From NCBI RefSeq assembly GCF_903992535.2, contig NC_052052.2, forward strand, positions 13,226,652-13,290,651: a DNA stretch of 64,000 bases, written 5' to 3'. Every line of letters starts with the position of its first letter. Position 1 is the stretch's first letter. This stretch comes from Arvicola amphibius (taxonomy: Eukaryota > Chordata > Mammalia > Rodentia > Cricetidae). Shown piece after piece: positions 1-11,220 of this stretch. The notes beneath the pieces are model-generated. The model did not search any database. It worked only from the letters and a program-made list of their open reading frames with translations, and was not told the DNA's origin. The translations under genes were made by a program, and so were the position numbers.

Positions 1-861
1 GATAATACCACAGCTTTTCCTCTCCTGTGAAAACAAAAGCAGAACCTCTTCCCCTATGTAACACATATCCTGGTTTCCATTCTGAGGTCAACACCTCTTT
101 AAAGTATACCGGCTACTTTAATTCAGCAGTCTCTTCTATTATCCAATGTCTCTCTGCAGTTATTGCTTCTTTCTCATTAGCATTTAAAGGTTTAAAGTTA
201 AAAAAGCATTGTGTAATTTATCTCTGAGGGTCTTTATTATCCCTTTCTATTTGTTAGGTATATCTGTTAAAGTAAAACAAGATCTTCCTATAACCACTTG
301 TCCTGTTGGATTGTGTGGTATATCTGTGATAACTTTATGTTGTAATATTCATAAAATTGTTTCATTACTAGAGGCATATGCTAGAGCACTGTCAGTCTTA
401 ATTTGTATAGGTGTTCTCACAATGGCCATAATTGTGGTTGTTCTTGTATGGTAACTGGGTAAACTAGCGGTTTCCTGATAACTTTGGGCCACCCCTCTCC
501 AGTTTCATAATGCAGTGGTGTAGTAGCTTCTAATCTAAACTCCTCTATCTGTGTATGAATATTTTTCTTGGTTTCATTAGTATGTCTTTCTAAGGATTTT
601 ATCTGATCAGTGAATTTTTCATATTTGGCACTGATATCAAACAAATCTTTTAGGGAGAAAACACGAATCACACAACTGATAAAGATTATAAGTGACATTA
701 TATCAATCCCAGCTAAGCTGATTATCCCTTCATTTAATTGTTCCATTTTCAAACCACCCATTATGGAACCATACAGAGACCTAACTCCCTGCACCATAAC
801 ATTGCTTCCCATTTTTAACATGGGGAAAAACTTCCTTTTTTTCACAACTAATTTCCCTCTT
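1..861 (-). pseudogene. Retroviral internal fragment with gag-like reading frame
   Basis: On the minus strand an open frame runs leftward from about 1019 to 417. Upstream of 862 it is non-SINE and encodes a hydrophobic stretch (IDIMSLIIFISCVIRVF), then a charged coiled-coil-like stretch (KDLFDISAKYEKFTDQIKS), then a Pro/Tyr segment (KPLVYPVTIQEQ). A coiled coil followed by a Pro-rich segment is typical of class II ERV gag, but I could not name the family. The frame stops at 417-419 and the piece runs off the left edge. Confidence 0.45.
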
Positions 862-877
862 AAGAATTCCCAGGTGT

Positions 878-1062
878 GGGGCTGGAGAGATAGTTCAGTG
901 GTTAAGAGCATTGCCTGCTCTTCCAAAGGTCCTGAGTTCAATTCCTGGCAACCACGTGGTGGCTCACAACCATCTATAATGAGGTCTGGTGCCCTCTTCT
1001 GGCCTGCAGGCATACACACAGACAGAATATTGTATACATAATAAATAAATATTAAAGAAAAA
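878..1062 (+). repeat. B2 SINE with 16-bp target duplication
   Basis: GGGCTGGAGAGATAGTTCAG head (tRNA-derived, with A and B boxes), the CTGGCCTGCAGGCAT body, and an AATAAATA tail. It is bracketed by AAGAATTCCCAGGTGT at 862-877 and 1063-1078, a perfect duplication. It inserted into the retroviral fragment. Confidence 0.93.
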
Positions 1063-1078
1063 AAGAATTCCCAGGTGT

Positions 1079-1990
1079 CTCAACAGTTCTGCTGACAATG
1101 ATAGTGAAGTGTGAGGCTGTTGCTGTGCAGCACAGCTGGGCAGAGAACACAGGTGGTGCACAGCCTGGCTGAGGGCAGCTGTAGCTGCTCGTGTATAGCT
1201 GGGGGCTGAGGTGTGTGGCAATCATCCAAGCAGATGTTGAGGTGGCTGACCTGGTGTGATACAGCCTGAGGAGGAAGTCCAGGGAAGCCCACAACCCATG
1301 GAGAGAGGGATCCAGCTGCCTGAAAAGCAGACATGGGAACGTGCAGAAGAAGCACCTGCGGCAGGAAGTGAGGGCATGGAGCTGCCTGAAGGCAGAGCCA
1401 GTCAGTGGTGGGTGGCTAACTCTAGAGGCATTGGGAGTCCCGTGCCTGTGCAGTTTGGAGCTGGGAATGGGCAGCAACCGAAGGCTGCTGTAGAGAGGCT
1501 GCAACAGGAAAATCCCAGACTCACTCAGAGAACTCGGGGCAAGGAAGGAAAAGCCAGCCATGGCAGCAGCTCCAGTGGCTGCAAAGCCAGGGGCGAGTAG
1601 CTTACCTCATGATTCATGCACTGAGTTGGACACCAATGAAGCATTTATCTAATTATTCTTTATCAATAAAAACTCGAGAGTCAGATATCAGGGTAAGAAC
1701 CTGAAGGATTAAAAAAAAAAAAAAAAAAAAGAACCTGAAGGATCAGAGAAGCAGCGAGCAACTAGTGACCATCTCTTTCTCTTGTTCCTCCATCCAAAAG
1801 GTCCAAGGTCCTCTCTGAGCCCTGCCCTACTACTTCCTGTCTCTCTATCTATCCTCAGTCCTCCAAAACCTCTATGGTTAATTTTGGTCAACTAGTAGCT
1901 AGCTTTGCCCTCTGATTCAAAACAAATTTTATTGTCAGTCTCAGGAGCATCAGAATGTAATCAAAATATCACACAACAGAAGATTGCTCA
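1079..1990 (-). mobile_element. Probable LTR and leader of the minus-strand retroelement
   Basis: The segment at about 1625-1985 resembles a dispersed rodent repeat. On the minus strand it contains CAATAAAATTTG, an Ala/Gly-rich purine stretch and TTTTTATTGATAAAG. It lies where a 5' LTR and leader would sit relative to the gag-like fragment. Between 1080 and 1620 is unclassified sequence that may be leader. The family is not recognised, so this is inference from position and composition. Confidence 0.35.
1697..1743 (+). repeat. Bodiless poly(A) insertion with 13-bp target duplication
   Basis: GAACCTGAAGGAT occurs at 1697-1709 and again at 1731-1743. Between them are one T and 20 A. This has the form of an L1-type target-primed insertion of tail only. 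Confidence 0.7.
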
Positions 1991-2023
1991 CTGCGCAAAC
2001 ATGGGGACCCCAGCATTCATGTA

Positions 2024-2250
2024 AAAAGCTGGGTGTGATGCATGCAACCTCAGCACTGCAGGAGCGGAGATGGGCAGATCCTGGGGGCCTCAGTGGCCAG
2101 CCTAGCCAAACCATGGCCAACTCCGGGTTCAGCAAGAAACAATGTTTCAAGGAAACAAGGCAATGAGCCACAGGCACCCATCGTTTTCCTCTGGCCTCTG
2201 CGCAGGCGCACAGAGACGTGTATGCATCATACTACACACACACATACACA
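2024..2250 (+). repeat. B4-type SINE
   Basis: Starts GCTGGGTGTGATGCATGCAA (B1-like head), then the GATCCTGGGGGCCTCAGTGG body, and ends in a (CA)-rich tail. A diverged ID/B1 composite. Confidence 0.7.
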
Positions 2251-2536
2251 GGATGGAAGGAGGGCCTGGATATGTAGCTCTCTTGGTAGAGAGTGATTAT
2301 GAAGGACCATCATCAGGCTGGCTCTCCTGATGCTCCTGTCGGTTGTCACTGCTGCTCTGATTAGCTCAGAGGAAGGCATTCCATAGTATCTTGCCAATGG
2401 AAGATTGTGGGCCAACTTTGTTGAGGTGAGAGGGCCATCCCAAGGGATGCTACCTGCGCTTTGGGTTTGGTCTCCTAATGATGACGTCAGCTTTGGTTGT
2501 TTAGGTGGTAGCTGTGTATGAGCTTTTGTTTGTTTT

Positions 2537-2615
2537 AGCAATGCTAGGGACTGAGTGTTGTGCCTCATACCAAGCAAGCACTTGCCTACTTATCCACACC
2601 CCCAGCTCCAAGTTA
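2537..2615 (-). repeat. ID-like SINE fragment
   Basis: The reverse strand reads as a worn ID element: the plus strand shows AAGCAAGCACTTGCC and CACACCCCCAGC, with short flanking matches. Confidence 0.55.
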
Positions 2616-2659
2616 TTCTTTCTCAAGAAATACTTTGAGAGCAAGTAAATATCCCAGGG

Positions 2660-2852
2660 CCAGTGAGAGGGTTTAGCAAGGCGAGAAGCTTGCTGCCAAG
2701 CCTAGCAACCTGAGTTCAGTCACTAAGGCTTAACTGTCGAAAGGCAAGAACTGATTCGTGCAAGTTGTCCTTGACCTTCAGCTGTGCATCCCGGCACACG
2801 CATGAGTGTGCAATGCCCCCTCACACACAGTGCAATAAGAAACAGCGGTCCC
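2660..2852 (+). repeat. B3-type SINE
   Basis: CAACCTGAGTTCAGTCACTA, then GCAAGTTGTCCTTGACCTTC and a CA-rich tail ending AATAAG. Diverged. Confidence 0.65.
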
Positions 2853-2984
2853 CCCCTTCCTCACACTTCCCACTTATTGGTTCAGTTACAGCAGCATAGA
2901 CCTGTGGTCTATAGTCAACAGTCTGCCAGCATTGTCACAGTTTAATTGCTATTCTTCTCTTGAGCCATGGGATTGGTTAGTTTG

Positions 2985-3148
2985 TAAATTATGTGTATGT
3001 ATGTGTAGGTGCCCACAGGCCAGAGGCATCAGATCCCCTGGAGCTGGAGCTGAAGGCGATTGTGAGCCACCTGATGTGGGCACTGGGAACCAAACTTACG
3101 CCGGCTCCAAGAGCAGCAATCATCTGTAACCACTGAGCCACCTCTCAA
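2985..3148 (-). repeat. B3-type SINE
   Basis: The plus strand reads GATCCCCTGGAGCTGGAGCT, then ATTGTGAGCCACC and CCACTGAGCCACCTCTC, the complement of a B3 element. Confidence 0.8.
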
Positions 3149-3149
3149 T

Positions 3150-3318
3150 TTTTTTGGATAGGGTCTGACTATGTAGCTCAGGCTAGTCAGGAATTCAGAA
3201 TCCTGCTGACCTGGCCTCCTGACTATGTAGTTCAGGATAGTCAGGAATTCAGAATCGTCCTGGCCTGGCCACCTGAATGCTGAGACTACAGGCGGGCACC
3301 ACCACACCTTGCTTTTGG
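3150..3318 (-). repeat. B1 SINE with internal 54-bp tandem duplication
   Basis: B1 complement (GGGTCTGACTATGTAGCTCA ... GCTGAGACTACAGGCGGG). The middle is duplicated: 3166-3219 and 3220-3273 differ at only a few bases. Confidence 0.75.
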
Positions 3319-3568
3319 ACATTTTTTGCTGCTGTTGTTGTTCTTAATGACCAAGCAGTTCCAAATTTGGTCAGACAGCTACTTCTAGTGGCTCCTGGAA
3401 CCTGTTAACATACCACCATTGTTCTTGCGAGCATTTCCTTGCTTTTTGTCATGAGGTATCCTAGGCTCATTCTTATTTTCCCTCTGCTAAAATCAGTCCT
3501 AGCCCAAGTCAGTTCCCAGAAGCTGGCTTTCCTTTAATGGAGAGCAGAATGAGTGTGCACCACACATG

Positions 3569-3570
<2 letters not shown>

Positions 3571-3613
<43 letters not shown>
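3571..3613. repeat. (CA)n microsatellite
   Basis: About 20 CA units, uninterrupted. Confidence 0.98.
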
Positions 3614-3794
3614 ACTTGCCTCTGCAGTTCCATGTTCTCAGATTCAACCAATCTCAGATGGAAAGTATTCAGGAGAATACAAAACAAACCCCATTCATAC
3701 TGAATGCTCCCAGGCTTTTCCTGTCGGCCCGTGAGTTATTTACATAGCACATGTATTAGGTATTATAAATAACTCAGAGATGTTAAACGTCTAT

Positions 3795-3910
3795 GCGAGG
3801 GCCACAGGAAGTGGGACACAGCTCTAATCCCCTCACTTGGGCATCTAGGGCAAGAAGAGTGTGAGTTCAAGGCCAGCCCGGCCTACACAGAACAGTCTTG
3901 GGGTAGGGAG
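3795..3910 (+). repeat. Worn B1-like SINE
   Basis: CACAGCTCTAATCCCCTCAC, then GTGAGTTCAAGGCCAGCC and CCTACACAGAACAG match a degenerate B1. Confidence 0.6.
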
Positions 3911-4017
3911 AAGCGAGGGGAGGGAGGAGAAAAGGGAAGCTGGGAGAGTCATATGTAAATAACGTTCTATTTTATCGAAGGCATCTGGGCACCAGGAACT
4001 TTGGTAACTGAGGGAGA

Positions 4018-4020
<3 letters not shown>

Positions 4021-4074
<54 letters not shown>

Positions 4075-4077
4075 TGT
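4021..4077. repeat. (CT)n(TG)n compound microsatellite
   Basis: About 19 CT units followed directly by about 10 TG units. Confidence 0.97.
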
Positions 4078-4227
4078 AATAAACATACAGTACACATTTC
4101 TATCTGTATTTACCCACCCCTCTCTGATATTGAATACAGTGAGCTCACATAGGCACCCCAAATTTCAAGCCAACCCAGAGAATTCACATCATTTAAATTC
4201 CTTCTCATGAGAATTTCTGCTTTTTGT

Positions 4228-4352
4228 TACTGCTGTTGTGAGACATTATATAGCTCTGACTCTGTAGACCAGGCTGGCCTTGAACTCACAGAGACCTGCC
4301 TGCCTCTGCCTCCTGGGTGCTGGGACTAAAGAAATGCTCCACTACCTGGTTG
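4228..4352 (-). repeat. B1 SINE fragment
   Basis: The plus strand reads GTAGACCAGGCTGGCCTTGA, then CTGCCTCCTGGGTGCTGGGA. Confidence 0.8.
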
Positions 4353-4839
4353 ATTTCCATCTTTTTGCTTCTAACATCTTTGATCACTGCATTCAACACC
4401 TCCTCTCTCTCTGTCTCTGTTTCCTGTGTCTCCTTCCTCTCTGTTTCTCTCTCTTCTCCCCTCAGGCCCTGGCACTCCCTGCCAGACCTCTCCTCTACCC
4501 AGTAACCCTACTCATTGCCAGAATCTACCCATTCTGGGACACCTATGTCCTATGGACTCCTCAGTTGGTGACCAAGCTGAGATAAAAACCTGGGTCCGTG
4601 TGACAGACCCCCCAGCTCTTCCTCACATACTCCCTGAGGGCTGCGGAATGATTTCCTGGCTGGCATATATAGAGACTGGAAGGAGTTTGGCTTCAGATAG
4701 GACCATCTGGGAGGGGGAAGGGCACCCTGTAGTACCCTGTCTCCTCCTGCCTCCTGCAGGGCCCACAGGCCTCCCCACATGAACTTGGGACTGGAGTGCT
4801 TGCTTACTGGCTCTCGCTTCTTTATGCACTTACTTATTT

Positions 4840-5057
4840 TGTTTTGAAGCGAGATCTCAGATAGTCCAGGACGACCTTGAGTTTGCTATGTAACCGTGAA
4901 GATTATTTTGAATTTCTGATCCTTCTCCCACCCTCGGATTGTTAAAATTAAACCTGTGTACCACCGTGCCTGGCTTTATGTGGCCCTGGGGATTAAACCC
5001 AGGGCTTCCTGCATACTAGCACCAACTGACCAACTGAGCCCGTCCCCAGGCCCACAG
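4840..5057 (-). repeat. B4-type SINE (B1-like plus ID-like halves)
   Basis: The B1-like half ends TACCACCGTGCCTGGC. The ID-like half reads GGGGATTAAACCCAGGGCTT on the plus strand. Diverged. Confidence 0.6.
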
Positions 5058-6197
5058 TTTTTTTTTCCCCATGGCACTTTACAGATTGCCAAGACTGTGT
5101 AAACCTGAGTGGTAGTCAGCCTGTGAGGTCTCAGGTGAGGCTCAGAAATTCCTTCTCCAGTTGGTGCTTTGGAGCCTCAGTCTTGACCCAAGCCCCCAGC
5201 ATCCACAGTGGGTAGCAGAGACCAGGACACACTTAGGAGTGCCTGCCCAGGCCTGGACCTCTGCAACAGCTCCCGAGCTCCCCCTAATCCTCCTCCTTCT
5301 TTGGGGATGTTTGGCTCAGAGGGCTCCTGCCACCCCTGAGCACCTCCTGGGGAATCCCTGGGTCACATATCATTGGAATATGATCCCTGCCCCAGAGCTC
5401 AGAGTCAAGGGCTGACATCACAGGGCAGTTTGGTACCCACACCCCAGTCTCCTGGAACTCACATCCTCCCCTTCCTGGAATCCCCACCACGCTCTCTCTT
5501 CCTTTCCATTGTAACCGGCATGTCTTGTGTGTCTTCTGACATCAGGGGTCAGCCCTTTGTTGCCTCATGGTCCCTCATGAAGTCTGTGACCAATGCCTTT
5601 CTTAGGATGGTGGCCCCAGCCCATCTGAGACCCACAGGCGGAAGCCGGCAGCAACGACAGTCAAATCCCTCAGTCAGCAGGCCCCAGTGCCAGGACCGCC
5701 TGTGGGTGAGGGCGGCTGCTCCAGCCGGGAATTTGTTCACCTGCTTGGGCCTCATCTTAGGCGGGGTGGCAGGCTGGGCTGGAATATTCATTAGGTCCGC
5801 ACGTGTCCTGGGACTGAGCCACCAGCGCGGCCTCGTGGGAGCCCCAGGGAAACCAGGTTCCTGCAGCCACTGCACTGTTGTGAGTCAACTCCATGCTGAG
5901 CTCCGAATGGAGCTCCTGGCCTGGTCCCACGGGAGACACTACTCCTGGGTTCCTCTAAGTTCCAACAGTGGGAGGCAGTCATCTGGGGGTGGGGTTACAC
6001 TAAAGCAAGCAGAGGCAATGCCTACCAGGCAGGATTTCCAGCAGGCTCAAGACCTCTGCCCACCCTGGAGCCTGCAGGCCCTCACCCTCTCTAGTACTTC
6101 CCAAGGGTGCCCAGCTCCTCTTCCTAGGCCAGAGAACAAGATCACAGCCAGATAAGGGTGAATCAGAGGCAGAACGTTGGCTCTAGAATCCATCCCT

Positions 6198-6333
6198 GAC
6201 CCTGGAGAGATGGGATTGTACAAAATACCTAGTCCAGTGATCTGAGTTCAAGCCCTAAGACGGAGAGAACCAGCTTGCACAAGTTGTCCTCTGACCTCCA
6301 CACTCATGCCGTGGCACACTTGAGCATGCACGT

Positions 6334-6375
<42 letters not shown>

Positions 6376-6376
6376 T
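6198..6376 (+). repeat. B3-type SINE with (CA)n tail
   Basis: CTGGAGAGATGGGATTG, then GCACAAGTTGTCCTCTGACC. The CA run at about 6336-6374 grew from its tail. Confidence 0.75.
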
Positions 6377-7774
6377 CAAAAAACACATGTTAAAAATAAA
6401 TAAGAGGCAATTGTCCCCTCTGCCCCCAGTTCAGAAGAACTGTGGCTGAGCCAGCCATGCTCATGTCATGGGAGCAGGGACAGGACTGCTATCAGCAGGT
6501 AATGACTCTGAAGCAAGACAGGACAGTAGACAGGACAGGGGACAGTATGGGGTGCTCAGACAGAGGCTCTGGAGAGGTCCCTTTGACAGTATGATTTGTG
6601 CTCTAAGTCCCTCCTGGCCTGAAGGAGCTCAGACAAGTCGAGGAAAGGATGTTCAGGCCCTAGGCAGCAAAGGCCTTGGGGTGGACAGGGCTCAGTTTGC
6701 TGGAGGGAAGAAAAGTTAAAACCTTTCTTGTAGTCCAGGGGGCCTCATAGGGGCACCTGCCTAGTTCCCTGCCTAACAGGGTAAATTCTCTGCTTCCTTT
6801 TTCCTCTAACTTGGCTTTCCTTGACTCCTGATTTGGGGGGCAGAGCTTCAAGATGTCAAAAACTCATACCCTTTGGGAACCCAAAGACTCAGGAGTAGAG
6901 AGGACCATGGCTACCTGAACAAGCTGAGAAAATTCCCAGGACATTGAGCCCTGACCCCCAAACCTACCTGAACTCAGGTGCCTAGACACGTGCCAAGCTG
7001 CCCCCGAGGGCTCCACCCTAGCAGACAGAGCTTGTCCAAGAGGAGATGATGTCATGAATTGTGGCCCAGGGACAAGCTGTGCTGAGGGTGATGGAACAGT
7101 GTGTCACTGGCAGGACAGGGATGAAGGCTGGGGATGTATCACATGACATGCACCCCAGCTCTCTACCCTCCCGGACCTGTCTGGGGACCTGAGAGATGCT
7201 GCTACATGAGCCTTTTCTGAGGACAGGGGGAGATGGGCTGACCTTGGGGGAGGGGAAGAGGAGGAATACAGAAGAGAGAGAACAAGCATGCTAGGGAGCT
7301 GGGGGGTAAAGGAAAGGTCCAGGGGTCAGCTTCAGCCTTGGAGGGAATGTAGGGACCATGGCTGTAACCCAAGCATCAGCTCTTCTACACAGCCACCTGC
7401 AGCTCCTGGGGGAAGCTCACCTGAGCTCACTTGAGGTAGGACCTCTCCTGCGGTACCCAAAGGATATCCTTGTGTGAGACGGGTTGCTGGGTAACAGGGT
7501 TCTGTGTCCCAGATTGCATTGGTTTAGGGGGCTGAGGACAAGGGCTTCCTCTGCCTTCTCTATAACAGGTCCAGCTGGGCTTCACAGGGGTGCGGACATC
7601 TGACAGAGTATGATCTCGTTTCTGCGTCACAGACCTTTGCTAAGGCCTTGGGGTCTGTAGTGACCTGGATGCGCACAGACACATGTCCTCCACCCCATCC
7701 CATCCAGTTCCCTGGCGCTGGGCACCTTAGCCTGATTTCTGGGTGAAAGGCCACCCCGTGACCTAGAACCAACT

Positions 7775-7860
7775 CCTTCCAGTGTCCCCTGACCTTCGCA
7801 ATAGACTGTGGCACATGCGCACTCCCATACAAAATAAATAACAAATAAATATTTAAAGAG
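7775..7860 (+). repeat. SINE 3' tail fragment
   Basis: GTCCCCTGACCTTCGCAATA, then GGCACATGCGCACTCCCATA and an AAATAAATAA tail resemble a B3/B4 3' end. The 5' end is lost. Confidence 0.4.
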
Positions 7861-8059
7861 GCCCACAGGTTCAGACATCAGAGAAATCTGGACATGTATT
7901 CTAGCCAGTCCTTCCCTGCCTTCCCTGAGACCCTGGAGTAAATGCTACCCTTCCTTGGGCCTGCTTCCTTCTCTGTCATTCCAGAACACTACTCTGAGGA
8001 GCTGGCACAGGATGAGAGCAAGAGAAGACACTTTCCAGTGCCTACCATGGCCTGTCCCC

Positions 8060-8405
8060 TGCTGCAGAATATTCCTTTACATGGTGTGAAGATGTATACT
8101 GTGATTGGCTTAATAAAGAGACCAATGGCGAAGACAGAAAGAGGTCAGGTGGGACTTCTGGGGACAGAGAGGTCTCGGGGAAGAAGGAAGAAGTCGCCTT
8201 CCCCAGTCAGATGCAGAATAATCAGGCTGGGCATAACAGAGATGAAGTAACAAGCACATGGAAGAACATAGATTTAAAAATATGGGTTAATTTAAGTTAC
8301 AAGAGCTAGTTAGAAACAAGCCTAAGCTAAGGTCGATCTTTCATAATTAATATGTCTCCATGTCAATTTTTTTGTGTGAGTTGGTGGCCTAAGAAGAAAA
8401 ACTTT
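8060..8405 (+). mobile_element. 5' LTR of old ERV
   Basis: Starts TGCTGCAGAATATTCC and contains TTAATAAAGAGACCAATGG. Homologous to 10887-11219 with many substitutions and small indels. The right edge is set by the decayed primer-binding area. Confidence 0.8.
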
Positions 8406-10886
8406 ATTAAAAAGTTGCCAAATATGGGACCAGATATAATCACATAAGGCTTGAGAAAGTTTTTTTAAAAAAGTTTGGAAAACAGAGTCAAACACAGCTT
8501 CCTGGTGACCACAGTCTCTCAGGCAGGCCCAGTAGTGTCCAGAGGTGCACTACCTGTTGCTGCCTGCAAGCTGAAGCCAGCACCAAGCCGAGTCATGCTG
8601 GTGGCTGACAGAGCAGTTTAAGATTTGTCTCATGTGGTCAGAGAACGCGACAGGTGCTTAGTAAAGACAGATCCAGATGGAAAAAACCTCCAAACAGGTG
8701 ACAGTGTGTTTTAAAAGGGTATGCAGGCTTTAAAAAGAAAAGAAAATGGGTATAAATGGTCATAGAAAAAATAGCTTATAAACAAGATAAAGCCTTTAAA
8801 GAAAAATAAAATAACATAAAAAGGATAAGTCATGTAAAGATGGAAAATACAGTCTAATTTCTATATGGTATCTTGTTACTTTTTGTTTTTGTTTTTGGAG
8901 ACAGGGTTTCTCTGTAGCTTTGGAGCCTGTACTGGAACTAGCTCTTATGGACCAGGCTGGCCTTGAACTCACAGAGATCCACCTGTCCCTGCCTCCTGAG
9001 TGTTGGGATTAAAGGCGTGCGCCACCACTGCCTGGCAGTTACTTTGAATTTTTTTATTCCTGATGAGTGAACAAGAGTTGCTGAGAGACATTGGGATTAT
9101 AAGAGGAACTGCTGAATTAGACCAGCCTAGATACTTTAGGAATGCCTTAACTTTAAAATGTAAGTCAGAAAATATATTGATTTGGGGGAAGAGGTTGTGT
9201 TTCTGTTTCCACAGGAAATGAAAGCCTGTGGACTTCTTCAAGGTTGATAGAGATCATGTTTGATCATGGAAGACACCCTGAAAATCCTGGCTATAGACAT
9301 AAAAAAAATAAACCTAGAAAACTATAGGACAGATAATGTATATTTTACCTTATAAAATACCTTATAAAACAAAAAATCATCTTTGGCTGGCTTGTGTACA
9401 ACACACAGTTCATACTTATGTTAATATAGATATGTATGTTACCTTTGCAAGTTTGTGTGTTTTCAGAATGGGCGGCCCAGGTGATCCAGTCTCTCAGAAT
9501 GCCTCTGTCACAGTTTCCTCAGAGTTCTACATCCAGAACAGCTTCAAGGCTGAGATGGTCCAGCCTCACAGACTATTCTAGTCAGGATTACAGTCTTTCA
9601 CTGTCCCATTGCACAGAGACTGGGCAACAAATGTTACGGCTGGTCCTCCCAGGACTTGACCATTATTTCAATTTTCTCAGGGTCCCCTAAAGATGCTGTC
9701 ACCCTAGACAATAGGAAGCAGTCTAGAGAATATGATGCCCCCATTCCTAAGAGGTGGAGTGGGTGTTTTTGATCATTCATTGGGTTATGGATGTTTGACA
9801 TTGTTTAAGGTGGTTGGTTACAAATTGTTATTGGTCATGGTCAGGAGATTAGATTCAGGGATCTTGTTCTGAAGGGAAAAATGGGGGTGTATACCATAGA
9901 AATGATGGAAGAAAAGGGTGGATTGTTGTGTCTTTTGAACAACTACTAGTCTCAAATATTTTACTTTGGCATGGATTTTTTATATTGATACAAATTTAAG
10001 GTTAGTTTTGTTATACTGCATATATGTTTCTACTCTTATTTAAGATATTGTACCTAATCATCCCATTTAAAAATGTAAAGTTTTAGTCCTTGAAAGCTAT
10101 TTAGGAAAATAAAGAAATAGATTAATAGTCATCTATAACAATCAAATTTATAGTCATGTTAGATATGTTTTCAAGGTCATAGAGATATATCATAGGTGAT
10201 ACTCAAATATTTCAAAGACCTATGTAATACTACATTTAAAATGTTAACATAAGGCTTTTCATGACAGTGAGACACGTCTGCTACTGACAACACAAATCCA
10301 CTTCAAAAAAGGATGGTGGGCATCGAAGAACCTCCATATGGAGTTTGCTTTCTTTGTGGCAAACGCTAGCCATCTGGGCAAGGAACTGCCCTTGCCTTGA
10401 TGGCTGATGATATGCTATCCAAACTGGACAAGGTAGGACAGTCCTTCAAAATTTATTGCTTCACAGAAAAGTCTGTCAGATATGCTAGGCCTGTAGGCTG
10501 AAGATGGAGGCCCCAATGTTACAGAAGAACCTTGGGTGATTGTCCAGGCAGTCAGATGTCTCTGTCATTTCTTAGTTTTGGAAGTTGCTTGCTCTGTACT
10601 TCCTGTTTATTCAGGTAATATTATATCCCTCTTGGAATATTATATCTTTCATGGACTTGAAGACTAGATAGTTATAGTTTTCTATAGTTCCTTAGAAGGT
10701 AAAAGAAGTATAAAACTTTGGATTAATTAAGAGATGATAGATAAGAGTATTTCCTTTGAATTTGCCAAATACAAACAGACTGGACATTGTGAATGTAATT
10801 CTTACCTGGAAATTGTTTTTACTGTTTATAGTTTTATTATGTTAGTGTTAAAACCTTCCCTTTTTATTTAGACAAAAAAGGGGTAA
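8406..10886 (+). mobile_element. Internal region of old non-autonomous ERV
   Basis: About 2.5 kb, AT-rich, with no gag, pro or pol frame. A decayed primer-binding area (TTGCCAAATATGGGACC) follows the left LTR, and a polypurine tract (AAAAAAGGGG) precedes the right LTR. Two stretches match the young ERV: around 8835-9235 (split by a B1), and 10255-10620, which shares GACACGTCTGC and GGGCATCGAAGA with 30599-31000. So the two share an internal region. Confidence 0.8.
8885..9037 (-). repeat. B1 SINE inside old ERV
   Basis: The plus strand reads GGAGACAGGGTTTCTCTGTA, then GGACCAGGCTGGCCTTGAAC and GGGATTAAAGGCGTGCG. Complete. GTTACTTT flanks both sides as a likely short target duplication. Confidence 0.92.
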
Positions 10887-11220
10887 TGTTGCAGAATATT
10901 CCTTTACACTGTGTGAAGATGTATCTCTCTGACTGGTTTAATAAAGAGCTGAATGGTCAATAGCCAGACAGGAGGAAGTTAGGCAGGACTTCTGGACACA
11001 GAAAGGTCTTAGGGAAGAAGACAGGAGTCACAGTCAGATGCAGAATAATCAGGATGGGCATAAGGGAAATGAACTAACGAGTGTGTGGAAGACTATAGAT
11101 TTAAAAATGTGGGTTAATTTAAGTTATAAGAGCTAGTTAGAAACAACCTAAGGTAAGGCTGAGCTTTCATAATAAGTCTCTGTGTCATTTTTTGTGAGCT
11201 GGCAGCCCAAGAAGAAAATC
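10887..11220 (+). mobile_element. 3' LTR of old ERV
   Basis: Starts TGTTGCAGAATATTCC right after the polypurine tract, and includes GGTTTAATAAAGAGCTGAA. No matching 6-bp target duplication could be found at the outer ends, so the edges are approximate. Confidence 0.8.

Larger units (their letters stand above)
3361..8059. other. Intergenic DNA left of the old ERV
   Basis: Apart from the SINEs and microsatellites listed, this is GC-moderate unique sequence with scattered short ORFs in all frames. No exon-like conserved protein segment, CpG island or RNA gene was recognised. Confidence 0.6.

Noticed and set aside
3537..3747. His/Thr repeat ORFs
   Set aside because: They are translations of the (CA)n microsatellite in two frames.
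5373..6155. 260-codon ORF as a protein-coding gene
   Set aside because: No recognisable domain, no splice context and GC-rich composition. Kept only as a low-interest finding.
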